From Zoogloeaceae bacterium (GTDB lineage Bacteria; Pseudomonadota; Gammaproteobacteria; Burkholderiales; Rhodocyclaceae), in the NCBI GenBank assembly GCA_031277315.1, contig JAITMP010000025.1, positions 1 to 64,000 on the forward strand: a DNA stretch of 64,000 nucleotides. The letters run 5' to 3'. The notes beneath the pieces were generated by a model. That model ran no database searches, was not told where the DNA came from, and worked only from the letters and a program-made list of their open reading frames with translations. Of the stretch, positions 30,994 through 41,282 are shown in pieces (the first letter of the stretch is position 1; each line of letters begins with the position of its first letter). The translations under genes and the position numbers were made by a program.

Positions 30994-32010
30994 ATGCTCT
31001 ATGAACTCGCCCGCCCCCTGCTCTTCGCGCTCGATCCTGAAACCGCCCACGATCTGACCCTCGCCGGTCTGCGCGCGGCGCGGACGCTGCGTCTGCCCGC
31101 CGCCTGCCGGCCGCCGGCGGCAAAACCGGCGCAGGTGATGGGGCTGACGTTTCCCAACCGCGTCGGGCTGGCCGCCGGCCTCGATAAAAACGGCGCGTGC
31201 ATCGAAGGGCTGGCCGCGCTCGGCTTCGGCCACATCGAAATCGGCACCGTGACGCCGAGGCCGCAGCCCGGCAATCCGCGCCCGCGCCTGTTCCGCCTGC
31301 CGGCGCGCCGGGCCATCATCAACCGCATGGGTTTCAACAACGACGGCGCCGACGCCCTCGCCGCCAACGTGGAACGGGCCGGATACAAAGGCATTCTCGG
31401 CATCAACATCGGCAAGAACGCCGACACCCCCATCGAGCGCGCCGCCGACGATTACCTCGCCTGCCTGCGCAAGGTGTACGCTCATGCCAGCTACGTGACG
31501 GTGAACATCTCCTCGCCCAACACCCGCAACCTGCGCCAGTTGCAGGATGAATCCGAACTCGACCGGCTGCTCGGAGACATCACGCGCGAACGGGACGCCC
31601 TCGCGCAACAACATGGCCGCCGTGTTCCGCTGGCGCTGAAAATCGCGCCCGATCTCGACGAAGCGCAGATTCAATCCATCGCCGATGCCCTGCGCCGCCA
31701 CCGTGTCGACGCCGCCATCGTCACCAACACCACGCTTTCACGCGAAGGCGTCGAACGCCTTCCCCGCGCCGACGAGAGCGGCGGCCTCTCCGGCGCGCCG
31801 CTGTTCGACAAAGCCACCGGCGTGCTCGGCGCGCTGGCGCGGCGGCTCGGCGGCGAGATCCCCCTCATCGGCGTCGGCGGCGTCATGAACGGCAAGGATG
31901 CCCGCGCCAAACTCGAAGCCGGCGCGCAACTCGTGCAGCTCTACACCGGCCTCATCTACCGAGGCCCGGCGCTGGTCAAGGAAGCCGTCGAAGCGACGCG
32001 GGATTTTTGA
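30994..32010 (+). CDS. pyrD: Dihydroorotate dehydrogenase (quinone)
   Basis: Class 2, membrane-associated dihydroorotate dehydrogenase, 338 residues, fourth step of pyrimidine synthesis. The N-terminal amphipathic region ([20 protein letters not shown]) is the quinone-binding part. FMN-barrel motifs include [30 protein letters not shown] with the catalytic Ser, and [11 protein letters not shown]. It starts eight bases after bpt and is probably in the same transcript. Confidence 0.95.
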   Translation: MLYELARPLLFALDPETAHDLTLAGLRAARTLRLPAACRPPAAKPAQVMGLTFPNRVGLAAGLDKNGACIEGLAALGFGHIEIGTVTPRPQPGNPRPRLFRLPARRAIINRMGFNNDGADALAANVERAGYKGILGINIGKNADTPIERAADDYLACLRKVYAHASYVTVNISSPNTRNLRQLQDESELDRLLGDITRERDALAQQHGRRVPLALKIAPDLDEAQIQSIADALRRHRVDAAIVTNTTLSREGVERLPRADESGGLSGAPLFDKATGVLGALARRLGGEIPLIGVGGVMNGKDARAKLEAGAQLVQLYTGLIYRGPALVKEAVEATRDF

Positions 32011-32096
32011 GGCGCGGGGAAGAAATGCCAGCCGCGCATCGAGATTTCACAAAGCCAATGTTTTTGCCGCAACCCAACTCGTCGTACTATTGAAAC

Positions 32097-32933
32097 ATGA
32101 AAGCCAGCCGATATTTCATGGCATTTCTATATCTGCGTGGACGCATGCAATGGGTCTGGGTAACAGTTGCGCTCGGGGCTGTGATTGCATGGCTGCCTGA
32201 CGTTCAAGCCGCCAATCTGCCGGAGAGTACAAGCAAACTGGTTTTTGCTCGTCAGATCGATCGCGAGTACACCGCTTCATTGGGATTGAAAGGCAGATCT
32301 GCCTCGTATGCGTTTACGACACTCTTGGGTGAAGGTTTTCGTTGTGACCTTCATCTTGTTAGCCCTGTCATCGGATTAGATCTGCCACCCTTTACCCAAT
32401 GCCGTAAGTTGTCATCCGGTTTTGGCCCGCTATGTGATGATTTGGAGATTATGGTTCACTTTGAACGCCAGCCCGAAATTAAATCGCGAGAAGAATTGTT
32501 TGAGCGGTTGGATACCGTGCTAGTGGATTTTCCATTGGCGTTTTGCCCTTATCCGGATGAGGTGTCTGTGGAGTTCGTCGGCGCACGTGCCGCTGCCGAA
32601 CAAGAACTCTCCCAGCAAGTCAACGCCCTGGAATTGATCGGTAACGCCCAATCTGCATACAAAAAGCTTCTCATGCAGGATTACTACTGCGGATTTTTAG
32701 CTGCGACAGCTGAAGATGGCGCCACGCCCGCCGAGCCAGCCCGAATGGTTTGCACACGGCGGTGGACGCGCATCCGGTATTGCCACGAGGCAAAACTTGT
32801 CATGGATGTGGATTGGCCGAGCGGCGTAACATCCATGACGCAGTTCTACGCCGCGCTACCTAACGCGCAAATCAAGGCTGTGCGCTCAAGCTGCGAGATA
32901 CCGAACATACGCCCTGATGGGCAGAAGCTATAA
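32097..32933 (+). CDS. Exported hypothetical protein rich in cysteine
   Basis: A 278-residue protein not assigned to a family. A basic N-terminus and a hydrophobic segment (about residues 19-33, then VQAANL) suggest a Sec signal peptide. The mature part has eight cysteines (for example GFRCDL, TQCRKL, PLCDDL, FCPYP), compatible with disulfide bonds in the periplasm. Base composition is less GC-rich than pyrD. It converges with the OB-fold gene. Confidence 0.65.
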   Translation: MKASRYFMAFLYLRGRMQWVWVTVALGAVIAWLPDVQAANLPESTSKLVFARQIDREYTASLGLKGRSASYAFTTLLGEGFRCDLHLVSPVIGLDLPPFTQCRKLSSGFGPLCDDLEIMVHFERQPEIKSREELFERLDTVLVDFPLAFCPYPDEVSVEFVGARAAAEQELSQQVNALELIGNAQSAYKKLLMQDYYCGFLAATAEDGATPAEPARMVCTRRWTRIRYCHEAKLVMDVDWPSGVTSMTQFYAALPNAQIKAVRSSCEIPNIRPDGQKL

Positions 32934-33120
32934 CGTTCCTTGCGGATGCTGTATCCCCTGTCCGCTGTCCGCTTGCCATATTTTCCAAGCGCTTACGCAT
33001 GGGTACGGCCTTGGCCGAGCCTTGGCTAGCATGCCGGTCTGACCGATGACGATTGGAGCGCGATTCAATAAAATGCGCGCCCCCCGGTCAAGCCGGTGAG
33101 TTCAGCATCAGCGCCATCTA

Positions 33121-33573
33121 TCAGCGCGTGATGGCGCCGTCTTCCACCATCACGTCGTAGGCGTAGCCGGAGCCGAAATCCTTGTCGGTGCGCACGGTGC
33201 CGTTCACGATGACCACCTCGCCGGGTTTCGCTTCGCCCGAAGTGGTGATCAGGATGTCGTTGGTGCCTTTGGCCTCGTCGCCGGTGCCGTCGCGCAGGTG
33301 CAGCCAGTTCTTGTTCATGATGCCGCTGAGGAACTTGACCACCTTGCCGCGCACGACGACCGGCTTGTCTTTCAGTTGCGCACGCTGGGCGATGATTTCT
33401 TCCACCGTTTTCGCATTCGGGCCGCTGGCCTTGGAGACGCGCACGTCGCCGATCTCGGCGGCGGGATTGACGCTGGGATGGCCGGCCGGCAGATCGCGGG
33501 AAGCGGCAGGCCCGGCGGCCCAGACGCCCGTGGCCGCCAGCAGCAGCGCGGCGGCGATGCAGGATTTTTTCAC
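33121..33573 (-). CDS. Exported OB-fold (NrfJ-like) protein
   Basis: A 150-residue secreted protein. GTG at 33573 is chosen as start because AAGGAG lies six bases upstream and a clean signal peptide follows (residues 1-19, ending VWAAG). The mature part (KPVVVRGKVVKFLSGIM, NWLHLRDGTG, VIVNGTV, YDVMVEDG) has the pattern of a periplasmic OB-fold domain related to NrfJ-type proteins. Function unknown. It lies downstream of iscX, separated by one palindromic repeat. Confidence 0.75.
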   Translation of the reverse strand: MKKSCIAAALLLAATGVWAAGPAASRDLPAGHPSVNPAAEIGDVRVSKASGPNAKTVEEIIAQRAQLKDKPVVVRGKVVKFLSGIMNKNWLHLRDGTGDEAKGTNDILITTSGEAKPGEVVIVNGTVRTDKDFGSGYAYDVMVEDGAITR

Positions 33574-33616
33574 GATGACTCCTTTGGGTTGAAAGCGGGA
33601 AGAAGATAACTGCATA

Positions 33617-33640
33617 CACCTTCCCCTTCAAGGGGAGGGC
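33617..33640. repeat. Single CCTTCCCC/GGGGAGGG palindrome
   Basis: One copy of the CCTTCCCCTTCAAGGGGAGG palindrome lies between iscX and the OB-fold gene. In RNA it forms a GC-rich hairpin and may act as a terminator or mRNA-end stabiliser for the isc operon, although no T-run follows. Confidence 0.6.
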
Positions 33641-33673
33641 TTTGTCGCAATGCGTTTCATGCGCGGCATCGCT

Positions 33674-33868
33674 CTACTCGGCTTCTTCCATCCAGGCGGA
33701 CTGGATGGCTTCGAGAATTTTTTCGCCGCAGCGTTGCGGATCGTCGTCGAAGCCGGGCAGCGCCCGCGTCCAGTTCATCAGGTCGACGAAATTGATCTGC
33801 GCCGGGTCGACGTCAGGATGGGCGTCGGCGAGCGCGATGGCGATGTCATGAATGTCGGTCCACTTCAT
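33674..33868 (-). CDS. iscX: Fe-S assembly protein IscX
   Basis: IscX (YfhJ), 64 residues, a small acidic protein that binds IscS and iron and modulates cluster assembly. [19 protein letters not shown] and the conserved DLMNWTRALPGFDDDP identify it. The start at 33868 overlaps the fdx stop by four bases. It is the last gene of the isc operon, as in E. coli. Confidence 0.93.
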   Translation of the reverse strand: MKWTDIHDIAIALADAHPDVDPAQINFVDLMNWTRALPGFDDDPQRCGEKILEAIQSAWMEEAE

Positions 33869-34209
33869 TTCTTGTGGCCTTCGGAAACCATGTTGAGGGT
33901 GTATTTCGGAATCTCGATCACCAGCGGCGCATCGCCCACTCTGGCCTGGCACGAGAGGCGCGAATTCGGCTCCAGCCCCCAAGCCTTGTCGAGCAGGTCT
34001 TCTTCCTGCTCCACCGCTTCTTCGAGGGAATCGAAGCCCTCGCGCACGATGACGTGGCAGGTGGTGCAGGCGCAGGATTTTTCACAGGCGTGTTCGATCT
34101 CGATGCCGTTCTCCAGCAGGCCGTCGCAAAGGGTGACGCCGGGCGCGACGTCGATCACGGCGCCGTCCGGGCAAAGCTCGACGTGGGGCAGGATGATGAT
34201 CTGGGTCAT
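33865..34209 (-). CDS. fdx: ISC-type 2Fe-2S ferredoxin
   Basis: Adrenodoxin-type 2Fe-2S ferredoxin, 114 residues, electron donor for cluster assembly. Ligands are C42, C48, C51 and C87 ([19 protein letters not shown]), spaced as in E. coli Fdx. Its ATG overlaps the hscA stop by four bases and its stop overlaps iscX. Confidence 0.95.
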   Translation of the reverse strand: MTQIIILPHVELCPDGAVIDVAPGVTLCDGLLENGIEIEHACEKSCACTTCHVIVREGFDSLEEAVEQEEDLLDKAWGLEPNSRLSCQARVGDAPLVIEIPKYTLNMVSEGHKK

Positions 34210-36074
34210 AGCTTGAGTTCGATGACTTTATGGCCGGTGAGCGCGCGCCGGACGCCCTGATCCATGCGGCGGGCGGCGAAATCCTGCGTGGCGGCGTTGA
34301 GTGAGTCGATGCCGGCCTTGATGGCGCGGTGATCCGTGCCGGCGATGCGTTTTTTGAGCGCGGCGATTTCTTCCTCGATGTCGTCGCGCTCTTCCCGTCG
34401 CAGCAGGGGGCCGTCGGCGGCCAGCGCCGCTTCGACGGCTTCGATCAGGCGTTCGGCCTCGACCTGCTGCTCGCGCAGATTGCGCGCCCGCACGTCGTCG
34501 TCGACGCGCGCCATCGAATCCTTCAGCATGCCGGCGATCTCGTCGTCGGTGAGGCCGTAGGAAGGCTTGACGGTGATCGAGGCTTCCACGCCCGAAGTCA
34601 TTTCGCGCGCCGAAACCGAGAGCAGGCCGTCGGCGTCGACCTGAAAAGTGACGCGGATGCGTGCCGCCCCCGCCACCATCGGCGGAATGCCGCGCAATTC
34701 GAACTTCGCCAGCGAGCGGCAGTCGCTCACCAGTTCGCGTTCGCCCTGAACGATGTGAAAACTCATCGCCGTCTGGCCATCCTTGAAGGTGGTGAAGTCC
34801 TGCGCCTTGGCAATCGGGATGGTGGCGTTTCTCTGGATGACTTTCTCGACCAGGCCGCCCATCGTTTCCATGCCGAGCGAGAGCGGAATCACATCCAGCA
34901 GCAGCCAGTCGTCGGCGCCGGCGCGATTGCCGGCCAGCACGTTGGCCTGCATGGCGGCGCCAAGCGCCACCACTTTCTCCGGGTCGAGATTGGTGAGCGG
35001 CTCTTTCTTGAAGTATTCGGCCACGGCGCGCTGCACCTGCGGCATGCGCGTCGCGCCGCCGACCATCACCACGCCCTTGACATCATCCACCGTCAGGCCG
35101 GCGTCGCGCAACGCCTTGCGCATCGGCCCGAGCGTTTTCGAGATCAGGGTGCGGGTGATGTCGGCGAAGGCGTCGATGGCGAGCGTGAGATTCACCGTCT
35201 CGCCGGTGGACAACTCGGCGTGGATCGGCGCTTCGTCGTGGCTGGTCAGCATCTCTTTCGCTTCGCGCGCCTTCAGCAGCAGGTAGCGCGTGTCCTCGAT
35301 GGTGGGAAAACGAATCTTCGCTTCGTCGAGCATCCAGCAATACACGCGCTGATCGAAATCGTCGCCGCCGAGCGTCGGGTCGCCGTTGGTGGACAGCACC
35401 TCGAAGACGCCGCGCGCGAGTTTCAGGATGGAGATGTCGAACGTGCCGCCGCCGAGATCGAAGACGGCGTACACGCCTTCCGAAGCGTTGTCGAGGCCGT
35501 AGGCGATGGCCGCCGCCGTCGGCTCGTTGAGCAGGCGCAGCACGTTCAGTCCGGCCAGTCTGGCGGCGTCCTTGGTCGCCTGGCGCTGGGCATCGTCGAA
35601 GTAAGCCGGCACGGTGATGACGGCGCCGACCAGTTCGCCGCCGAGGCTGGCTTCGGCGCGATGGCGCAGCAGCTTGAGGATTTCCGCCGAGACTTCGACC
35701 GGGCTTTTCACGCCGGCCACGGTGCGCAGCCGCACCATGCCTTCGGCGTCGAGAAAGTCGTAGGGCATCGACTCGATGTGGGAAACGTCCTTCAGGCCGC
35801 GCCCCATGAAACGCTTCGCCGAGACGATGGCGTTGCGCGGATCGGCAGCCTGCGCGCCCTGCGCCGCGTAGCCGACATCGACGCCGCCGCCGGCCTTGTA
35901 GCGGACGATGGAAGGCAGCAGGCTGCGCCCCACTTCGTCTTGCAGCACGACGGCGAGGCCGTTGCGCACGGTGGCGACGATGGAATTCGTGGTGCCAAGA
36001 TCAATGCCGACTGCCAGCCGATGCTGGTGCGGCGCGGCGGACATGCCGGGTTCGGAGATTTGCAGCAGCGCCAT
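34206..36074 (-). CDS. hscA: Fe-S assembly chaperone HscA
   Basis: Specialised Hsp70 that releases clusters from IscU with HscB. 622 residues: an ATPase domain with [24 protein letters not shown] and [14 protein letters not shown], then a substrate-binding domain from about residue 390. It should recognise the LPPVK loop of the IscU encoded in the same operon. The start overlaps the hscB stop by one base (TGATG). Confidence 0.96.
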   Translation of the reverse strand: MALLQISEPGMSAAPHQHRLAVGIDLGTTNSIVATVRNGLAVVLQDEVGRSLLPSIVRYKAGGGVDVGYAAQGAQAADPRNAIVSAKRFMGRGLKDVSHIESMPYDFLDAEGMVRLRTVAGVKSPVEVSAEILKLLRHRAEASLGGELVGAVITVPAYFDDAQRQATKDAARLAGLNVLRLLNEPTAAAIAYGLDNASEGVYAVFDLGGGTFDISILKLARGVFEVLSTNGDPTLGGDDFDQRVYCWMLDEAKIRFPTIEDTRYLLLKAREAKEMLTSHDEAPIHAELSTGETVNLTLAIDAFADITRTLISKTLGPMRKALRDAGLTVDDVKGVVMVGGATRMPQVQRAVAEYFKKEPLTNLDPEKVVALGAAMQANVLAGNRAGADDWLLLDVIPLSLGMETMGGLVEKVIQRNATIPIAKAQDFTTFKDGQTAMSFHIVQGERELVSDCRSLAKFELRGIPPMVAGAARIRVTFQVDADGLLSVSAREMTSGVEASITVKPSYGLTDDEIAGMLKDSMARVDDDVRARNLREQQVEAERLIEAVEAALAADGPLLRREERDDIEEEIAALKKRIAGTDHRAIKAGIDSLNAATQDFAARRMDQGVRRALTGHKVIELKL

Positions 36075-36619
36075 CAGGATTCGTCCGCCGGAGATTCGAG
36101 CGCATCAAGCGCGTCTTCTATTTCGTGTTCGAGTTTTTCCATGAACATCAGCCGGCGCACCGCGTCGGCTGCCGTAGTGTAGTCATGCGCGTCAAAGCCG
36201 CGCTCAATTTCGCCGTGGATGCCTTTGGCATGCCCGGCGAGCCGTTGCATCAGTGTTTCCAGTTCGCCGTGGTTGCCGGCGGCGCGCGCTTCGGCCACCG
36301 CCTCGCGCCATTCCATCTGCTCCATCAGGAATGCCGGCGGCATCGCCGTGTTGTTCTCGCCGCTGGCGTCGACGCCAGCCAGACCCAGCAGATAGCGCGC
36401 CCGCGCCAGCGGCTGCTTCAGCGCGCGATAGGCTTCGTTCACCTGCGCCGCCCACTGCATCGACAAGCGCCGCTCGGTTTCCGGCAGATGGGCGTGGCGG
36501 TCGGGGTGCACCTGGTTCTGCATCGCGTGATAAGCCGCGTCGAGCCGGGCGGCGTCGACGCGATAGGCGCGCGGCAGACCGAACAGCGCGAAGTAATCCT
36601 GGCTGAAATCAGGCGCCAT
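36074..36619 (-). CDS. hscB: Fe-S assembly J-protein HscB
   Basis: Co-chaperone of HscA, 181 residues. The J domain spans about residues 5-80 with the HPD tripeptide in VHPDRHAH, and the C-terminal helical bundle binds IscU. The ATG at 36619 ([14 protein letters not shown]) matches the family start; the frame extends 14 codons upstream without family features. It lies 11 bp after iscA. Confidence 0.94.
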   Translation of the reverse strand: MAPDFSQDYFALFGLPRAYRVDAARLDAAYHAMQNQVHPDRHAHLPETERRLSMQWAAQVNEAYRALKQPLARARYLLGLAGVDASGENNTAMPPAFLMEQMEWREAVAEARAAGNHGELETLMQRLAGHAKGIHGEIERGFDAHDYTTAADAVRRLMFMEKLEHEIEDALDALESPADES

Positions 36620-36630
36620 CGGGTCGCGGA

Positions 36631-36954
36631 TCAGACGTTGAAACTTTCCCCGCAGCCGCACTGATCCTTGACGTTGGGATTGTTGAACTTGAATCCCTCG
36701 TTGAGGCCGTCGCGGGCATAGTCAAGCTCCGTGCCGTCGATGTAGGGCAGGCTCTTCGGGTCCACCAGCACCTTGACGCCGTGGCTCTCGAAAATGATGT
36801 CCTCGGGCGCCGTCTCGTCGGCGAACTCCAGCTTGTAGGACATGCCCGAGCAGCCCGAAGTCTTGACGCCGATGCGCACGCCGACGCCCTTGCCGCGCTT
36901 GGTGATGAAGTTGGCGACGTGGCTGGCCGCCTTTTCGCTCAATGTGACCGACAT
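36631..36954 (-). CDS. iscA: A-type Fe-S carrier IscA
   Basis: IscA, 107 residues, carries clusters or iron to target proteins. The three conserved cysteines are C35 (SGCSGMSY), C99 and C101 (CGCGESF). Its place between iscU and hscB is canonical. Confidence 0.96.
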   Translation of the reverse strand: MSVTLSEKAASHVANFITKRGKGVGVRIGVKTSGCSGMSYKLEFADETAPEDIIFESHGVKVLVDPKSLPYIDGTELDYARDGLNEGFKFNNPNVKDQCGCGESFNV

Positions 36955-36992
36955 GGATTTCCTCTCTTCCTGTGTTGATCGTGTGTGTAAGT

Positions 36993-37376
36993 TTACGCTT
37001 CGTGTTTTTTCTTGTAATCGGCCACGGCCGCCTTGATGGCGTCCTCGGCCAGAATCGAACAGTGGATTTTAACCGGCGGCAGCGCCAGTTCCTCGGCGAT
37101 CTGCGTGTTTTTGATTTCCAGCGCCTGATCCACCGTCTTGCCCTTCACCCATTCGGTGACGAGCGAGCTGGAAGCGATGGCCGAGCCGCAGCCGTAGGTC
37201 TTGAACTTGGCGTCTTCAATGACGCCTTCCTTGTTCACCTTGATTTGCAGCTTCATCACGTCGCCGCAGGCCGGCGCGCCGACCATGCCGGTGCCGATGC
37301 CGTCTTCTTCCTTGTCGAAAGCGCCGACGTTGCGCGGGCTTTCGTAGTGGTCAAGCACTTTTTCGCTGTATGACAT
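36993..37376 (-). CDS. iscU: Fe-S scaffold IscU
   Basis: Scaffold on which clusters are built, 127 residues. Ligand cysteines are C37 (GAPACGD), C63 (YGCGSAIA) and C106 (KIHCSIL). LPPVK (residues 99-103) is the HscA recognition motif. It follows iscS by 57 bp and precedes iscA by 38 bp. Confidence 0.97.
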   Translation of the reverse strand: MSYSEKVLDHYESPRNVGAFDKEEDGIGTGMVGAPACGDVMKLQIKVNKEGVIEDAKFKTYGCGSAIASSSLVTEWVKGKTVDQALEIKNTQIAEELALPPVKIHCSILAEDAIKAAVADYKKKHEA

Positions 37377-37433
37377 TTTTGCCGTTCCTCCAAAAAATCA
37401 GTATGCCGCTTGGTGCGTCGCTTGGTGCGCCGT

Positions 37434-38645
37434 TCAGTGCGCGGCCCATTGCACGGTATCGAGATCGACGCCGTCCTGATACATCTCCCACAGCGGCGAC
37501 ATTTCGCGCAGCTTGCCGATCTGCTGACGCAGAAGTTGCACCGTGTAGTCGATCTCCTCGACCGTCGTGAAGCGGCCGATGCTGAAGCGGATCGAGCTAT
37601 GCGCCAGTTCGTCCTGACGGCCCAGGGCGCGCAGCACGTAAGACGGCTCCAGACTGGCCGAGGTGCAGGCCGAGCCGGAAGACACCGCCACGTCCTTGAT
37701 CGCCATCATCAGCGACTCGCCTTCGACGAAGGCGAAGCTGACGTTGAGGTTGTGCGGCACGCGCTGTTCCAGATCGCCGTTGAGGAACACCTGGTCGATG
37801 CTGGAAAGGCCGTTCCACAAGCGGTCGCGCAGCATGCGGATGCGCTCGTTCTCGGTTGCCATTTCTTCCCGCGCGAGACGGAAGGCTTCGCCCATGCCGA
37901 CGATCTGATGCGTCGCCAGCGTGCCGGAGCGCAGCCCGCGCTCATGGCCGCCGCCGTGTATCTGCGCCTCCAGACGGATGCGCGGCTTGCGCCGCACGTA
38001 GAGGGCGCCGATGCCCTTCGGGCCGTAGGTTTTGTGCGCCGAGAAAGACATCAGGTCGACTTTCAGCCGGCCCAGATCAATCACCACCTTGCCGGTCGCC
38101 TGCGCTGCGTCGACATGGAAAATGACGCCCTTCGAGCGGCAGATTTCGCCCATGCGCTCGATCGGCTGGATGACGCCGATCTCGTTGTTGACCATCATCA
38201 CCGAAGCGAGAATGGTGTCCGGGCGCAGCGCCGCCTCGAAGCGGGCGAGGTCGACCAGGCCGTTCTCCTGCGGATCGAGGTACGTCACCTCGAAGCCCTG
38301 GCGCTCCAGTTCACGCATCGTGTCGAGCACCGCCTTGTGCTCGGTCTTCACCGTTATCAGATGCTTGCCCTTGCCCTGATAGAAAAAAGCGGCGCCCTTG
38401 ATGGCGAGGTTGTTCGATTCGGTGGCGCCGGAAGTCCACACGATCTCTTTCGGATCGGCGTTCACCAGCGCGGCCACCTGCATCCGCGCCGCTTCAACGG
38501 CCGCGTCCGCCTCCCAGCCGTAGGCGTGGGAGCGCGAAGCCGGATTGCCGAATTTTTCGACCAGATAAGGAATCATCTTCTCGGCCACGCGCGGATCAAC
38601 CGGCGTTGTCGCCGAGTAGTCGAGATAGACAGGAAGCTTCAGCAT
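37434..38645 (-). CDS. iscS: Cysteine desulfurase IscS
   Basis: PLP-dependent cysteine desulfurase, 403 residues, the sulfur donor for IscU and for tRNA thiolation. The PLP lysine lies in [16 protein letters not shown] and the persulfide cysteine in [17 protein letters not shown]. It starts [17 protein letters not shown] at ATG 38645. It is preceded in the operon by a second desulfurase gene, ending 31 bp upstream. Confidence 0.96.
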   Translation of the reverse strand: MLKLPVYLDYSATTPVDPRVAEKMIPYLVEKFGNPASRSHAYGWEADAAVEAARMQVAALVNADPKEIVWTSGATESNNLAIKGAAFFYQGKGKHLITVKTEHKAVLDTMRELERQGFEVTYLDPQENGLVDLARFEAALRPDTILASVMMVNNEIGVIQPIERMGEICRSKGVIFHVDAAQATGKVVIDLGRLKVDLMSFSAHKTYGPKGIGALYVRRKPRIRLEAQIHGGGHERGLRSGTLATHQIVGMGEAFRLAREEMATENERIRMLRDRLWNGLSSIDQVFLNGDLEQRVPHNLNVSFAFVEGESLMMAIKDVAVSSGSACTSASLEPSYVLRALGRQDELAHSSIRFSIGRFTTVEEIDYTVQLLRQQIGKLREMSPLWEMYQDGVDLDTVQWAAH

Positions 38646-38676
38646 GATGTTCTCCGCATGATGTTCTCCATTATGG

Positions 38677-39843
38677 TCAGGCGGCCACCGCGGCCAGCCC
38701 CTTGAGTTTGCGAACCGTATCCGCCAGCCCTTGCAGGAAGCGGGTAATGTCTTCCCGCGTGTTGGCGCGGCCCGGCGAGACGCGCAGCGCGCCCCGCGCG
38801 ATGTCCGCCTCGACGCCCATCGCCAATAGCGTGCGCGACGGCTCGGGCGAAACGCTGGAGCAGGCCGAGCCGCTCGCCACGGCGAAGCCGGCGCGGTCGA
38901 GTTGCGCCACCAGCGTCTCGCCGTCGATGCCGGCGAGCGTGAAAAATGTCGTGTTCGGCAGGCGCGGCGCGTTGCGGCTGAAAATCGTCGCGCCGAGAGC
39001 GGCGATGCCGTCTTCGAGCGTCTCGCGCAGCGCCAGAAGACGCGCCGCGTCTTCCGCCAGCCGCGCCGCCGCCAGTTCGCAGGCGACGCCGAAACCGGCG
39101 ATGGCGGCAACGTTCTCGGTGCCCGAGCGCAGGGCGCGCTCCTGACCGCCGCCGGAAATCAGCGGCGCGAGTTCGACGCGCTTGTCCAGCACCAGCGCGG
39201 CGGCGCCCTTCGGGCCGTAAATCTTGTGCGCCGACACGGTCAGCGCGTTGACGCCGGCAGCGGCGAGGGCGCGAAAATCAATCGCCACTTTTCCCAGCGC
39301 CTGCACCGCGTCGGTGTGGAAGCAGGCTTGGCCGCGCAACTGCGTTTGCGCTTGCGCCGCCAGCGCGGGAATGTCTTGCAGCACGCCGGTTTCGTTGTTG
39401 GCCAGCATCACCGATATCAGCGCCGGATTTTCCGCCAGCGCGGCGGCGAAAGCGGCTGGCGCAACACGGCCTTCGGCATCCACGGCAATCTCGCGTATTT
39501 TCCAGCCGAGGCGTTCGAGGTCGCGCGCCGGTTCGCGCACGCAGGGATGCTCGATCGCCGACACGGCGACAACGCCGGGCTTGAGGCGCGCCGCCGCGCC
39601 CTTGATGAACAGATTGTTGGCTTCCGAACCGCCGCTGGTGAACACCACTTCGGTCGGGTGCGCCCCCACCGCCGCCGCCACTTGCTGCCGCGCCGTGTCG
39701 ACGGCGAGACGGGCGGCGCGGCCATATTCATGGCGGCTGGACGGGTTGCCGTAGCGTTCCGTCAGGAACGGCAGCATCGCGCCCAGCACGCGCCCGTCGA
39801 GCGGCGTCGTGGCGTTGTGGTCGAGGCAGATCGGCGCGAACAC
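38677..39843 (-). CDS. Second cysteine desulfurase (NifS-like)
   Basis: A 388-residue PLP enzyme paralogous to IscS. It keeps the PLP lysine ([15 protein letters not shown]) and an active-loop cysteine in [20 protein letters not shown], so it should be catalytically competent. It starts with GTG at 39843 after a GGGAG site. It lies between iscR and iscS, where E. coli has nothing. Some betaproteobacteria share this arrangement (recollection). Its separate role is not known. Confidence 0.9.
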   Translation of the reverse strand: MFAPICLDHNATTPLDGRVLGAMLPFLTERYGNPSSRHEYGRAARLAVDTARQQVAAAVGAHPTEVVFTSGGSEANNLFIKGAAARLKPGVVAVSAIEHPCVREPARDLERLGWKIREIAVDAEGRVAPAAFAAALAENPALISVMLANNETGVLQDIPALAAQAQTQLRGQACFHTDAVQALGKVAIDFRALAAAGVNALTVSAHKIYGPKGAAALVLDKRVELAPLISGGGQERALRSGTENVAAIAGFGVACELAAARLAEDAARLLALRETLEDGIAALGATIFSRNAPRLPNTTFFTLAGIDGETLVAQLDRAGFAVASGSACSSVSPEPSRTLLAMGVEADIARGALRVSPGRANTREDITRFLQGLADTVRKLKGLAAVAA

Positions 39844-39862
39844 GCGAAGCTCCCGGTGAATC

Positions 39863-40345
39863 TCAGACCGGCACCGCCACGCCGCTGTGCCGCGTTCCGC
39901 GCAGACGGTTGTCGAGGGTGATTGTCGCCGCGATGGCTTTCGCCTTCGGCTGCTCCACCAGATTGAGGAGCGAAACCGAGGCGAGGTATTCGTGCATGCG
40001 CTTGTTGAGGTTGGTCCACAGATCGTGGGTCATGCAGCGTTCCTCGTCCCGGCAGTTTTCGCGCCCGCCGCAATTGGTGGCGTCGAGCGGCTCGTCGACC
40101 GCCGCGATGATGTCGGCGACGCTCACTTCGCTCATCACGCGCGCCAGACGGTAGCCGCCGCCGGGGCCGCGCACGCTGGCGACGATGCCGTGGCGGCGCA
40201 GCTTGCCGAACAACTGCTCCAGATAGGACAGGGAAATTTTCTGCCGCTCGCTGATGCCGGCCAGCGTCACCGGCCCTTTGCTTTGGCGCTGCGCCAGATC
40301 AATCATTGCCGTCACCGCGAAACGGCCTTTGGTTGTCAGTCTCAT
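39863..40345 (-). CDS. iscR: Fe-S cluster regulator IscR
   Basis: Rrf2-family regulator, 160 residues. The N-terminal winged helix starts MRLTTKGRFAVTAMIDLA. Cluster ligands C92, C98, C104 and H107 (NCGGRENC..ERCMTH) have the same numbering as in E. coli IscR. It senses Fe-S status and should repress this operon when holding a 2Fe-2S cluster. ATG at 40345 follows GGAGAGGATC. It is the first gene of the operon. Confidence 0.96.
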   Translation of the reverse strand: MRLTTKGRFAVTAMIDLAQRQSKGPVTLAGISERQKISLSYLEQLFGKLRRHGIVASVRGPGGGYRLARVMSEVSVADIIAAVDEPLDATNCGGRENCRDEERCMTHDLWTNLNKRMHEYLASVSLLNLVEQPKAKAIAATITLDNRLRGTRHSGVAVPV

Positions 40346-40398
40346 GTTTCGATCCTCTCCAAAAAAGAACGCTTGCGCGTCCGATATCTGAACTATTA

Positions 40399-40423
40399 AT
40401 ACCTGAACTATTAGGTCGACTAT
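40399..40423 (-). promoter_or_regulatory. Candidate IscR type 1 operator
   Basis: On the minus strand this 25-bp imperfect palindrome reads ATAGTCGACC, TAATA, GTTCAGGTAT. It agrees with most positions of the E. coli type 1 IscR consensus (ATASYYGACTRWWWYAGTCRRSTAT), failing mainly in the centre. It overlaps the -10 element, so cluster-loaded IscR would block the promoter. A further half-site-like TAATAGTTCAGATAT follows downstream. Confidence 0.6.
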
Positions 40424-40447
40424 ACAAAAGCCTGTCGGCTCGGTCAA
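40419..40447 (-). promoter_or_regulatory. Sigma-70 promoter of the isc operon
   Basis: Minus strand -35 TTGACC (40442-40447), a 17-bp spacer and -10 TATAGT (40419-40424) form a strong sigma-70 promoter, with a start predicted near 40412, about 67 bp before the iscR ATG. The -35 sits a few bases from the cysE stop codon. Confidence 0.65.
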
Positions 40448-40451
40448 CTAT

Positions 40452-41204
40452 TTACTCAACTATTTTACTCAGGTACTGCGGATCGAACTTGTCGGCCGTG
40501 GCCAGTTCATCAGCCTTGCAAACGCCGGTTTGTTCAAGAAATTTCAATAACTTATCAAGCCGCTTGTCGGTATCGACGGCATGATCGAGGAGGCCGTGAA
40601 TGGCTTGCGACAGCGGATCGTCCTGGCTCCCGCTCACGGCATAAGCCGAAAAACCCATCTGACCGGCCTTGATCTCGCGGGCAATTTCGCTGCGGTCTTC
40701 GATGATGCGGGCCGGGATGCCGACGGCGGTCGCCCGCGCCGGCACGTCGCGCACGACGACGGCATTGGAGCCGACCTTGGCGCCCTCGCCCAGCGTGATC
40801 GGGCCGAGCACTTTGGCGCCGGCGCCGATCACCACGCCGTTGGCCAGCGTCGGATGGCGCTTGCCGCTGTTCCATGACGTGCCGCCGAGCGTGACGCCGT
40901 GATACAGCGTGCAATCGTCGCCGATGGTCGCCGTCTCGCCGATCACGACGCCCATGCCGTGGTCGATGAAAAAGCGGCGGCCGATGCCCGCGCCGGGGTG
41001 AATCTCGATGCCGGTGAGCCAGCGCGCGACGTGTGAATTCAGGCGCGCCAGCCACTTCAGGCCGTGGCCCCACAGCCAGTGCGAGACGCGATGAAAAATC
41101 AGCGCGTGCAGGCCCGGATAGCAAGTCAACACCTCCCAGCGGTTGCGGGCGGCGGGATCGCGGTCGAATACGCAGGCGATGTCTTCACGCAAACGGTCGA
41201 ACAT
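40452..41204 (-). CDS. cysE: Serine O-acetyltransferase
   Basis: CysE of the shorter EpsC type, 250 residues, makes O-acetylserine, the precursor of cysteine. It begins [20 protein letters not shown] at ATG 41204 and contains left-handed beta-helix hexapeptide repeats ([21 protein letters not shown], in part; [15 protein letters not shown]). Its place directly upstream of iscR links cysteine supply with desulfuration, though the isc promoter between them allows separate control. Confidence 0.94.
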   Translation of the reverse strand: MFDRLREDIACVFDRDPAARNRWEVLTCYPGLHALIFHRVSHWLWGHGLKWLARLNSHVARWLTGIEIHPGAGIGRRFFIDHGMGVVIGETATIGDDCTLYHGVTLGGTSWNSGKRHPTLANGVVIGAGAKVLGPITLGEGAKVGSNAVVVRDVPARATAVGIPARIIEDRSEIAREIKAGQMGFSAYAVSGSQDDPLSQAIHGLLDHAVDTDKRLDKLLKFLEQTGVCKADELATADKFDPQYLSKIVE

Positions 41205-41259
41205 CTCGGCTTCCTTTTGGCTTTCTTTCTGATGGATGACGCATACCGGCATGGTACAA

Positions 41260-41274
41260 AAAACCTACGGTTTT
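41260..41274 (-). terminator. Weak terminator-like hairpin after trmJ
   Basis: On the minus strand AAAACC-GTA-GGTTTT folds into a six-pair hairpin followed by two or more T residues, between trmJ and cysE. The stem is AU-rich, so termination would be partial at best. Confidence 0.3.
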
Positions 41275-41282
41275 AATCAACT

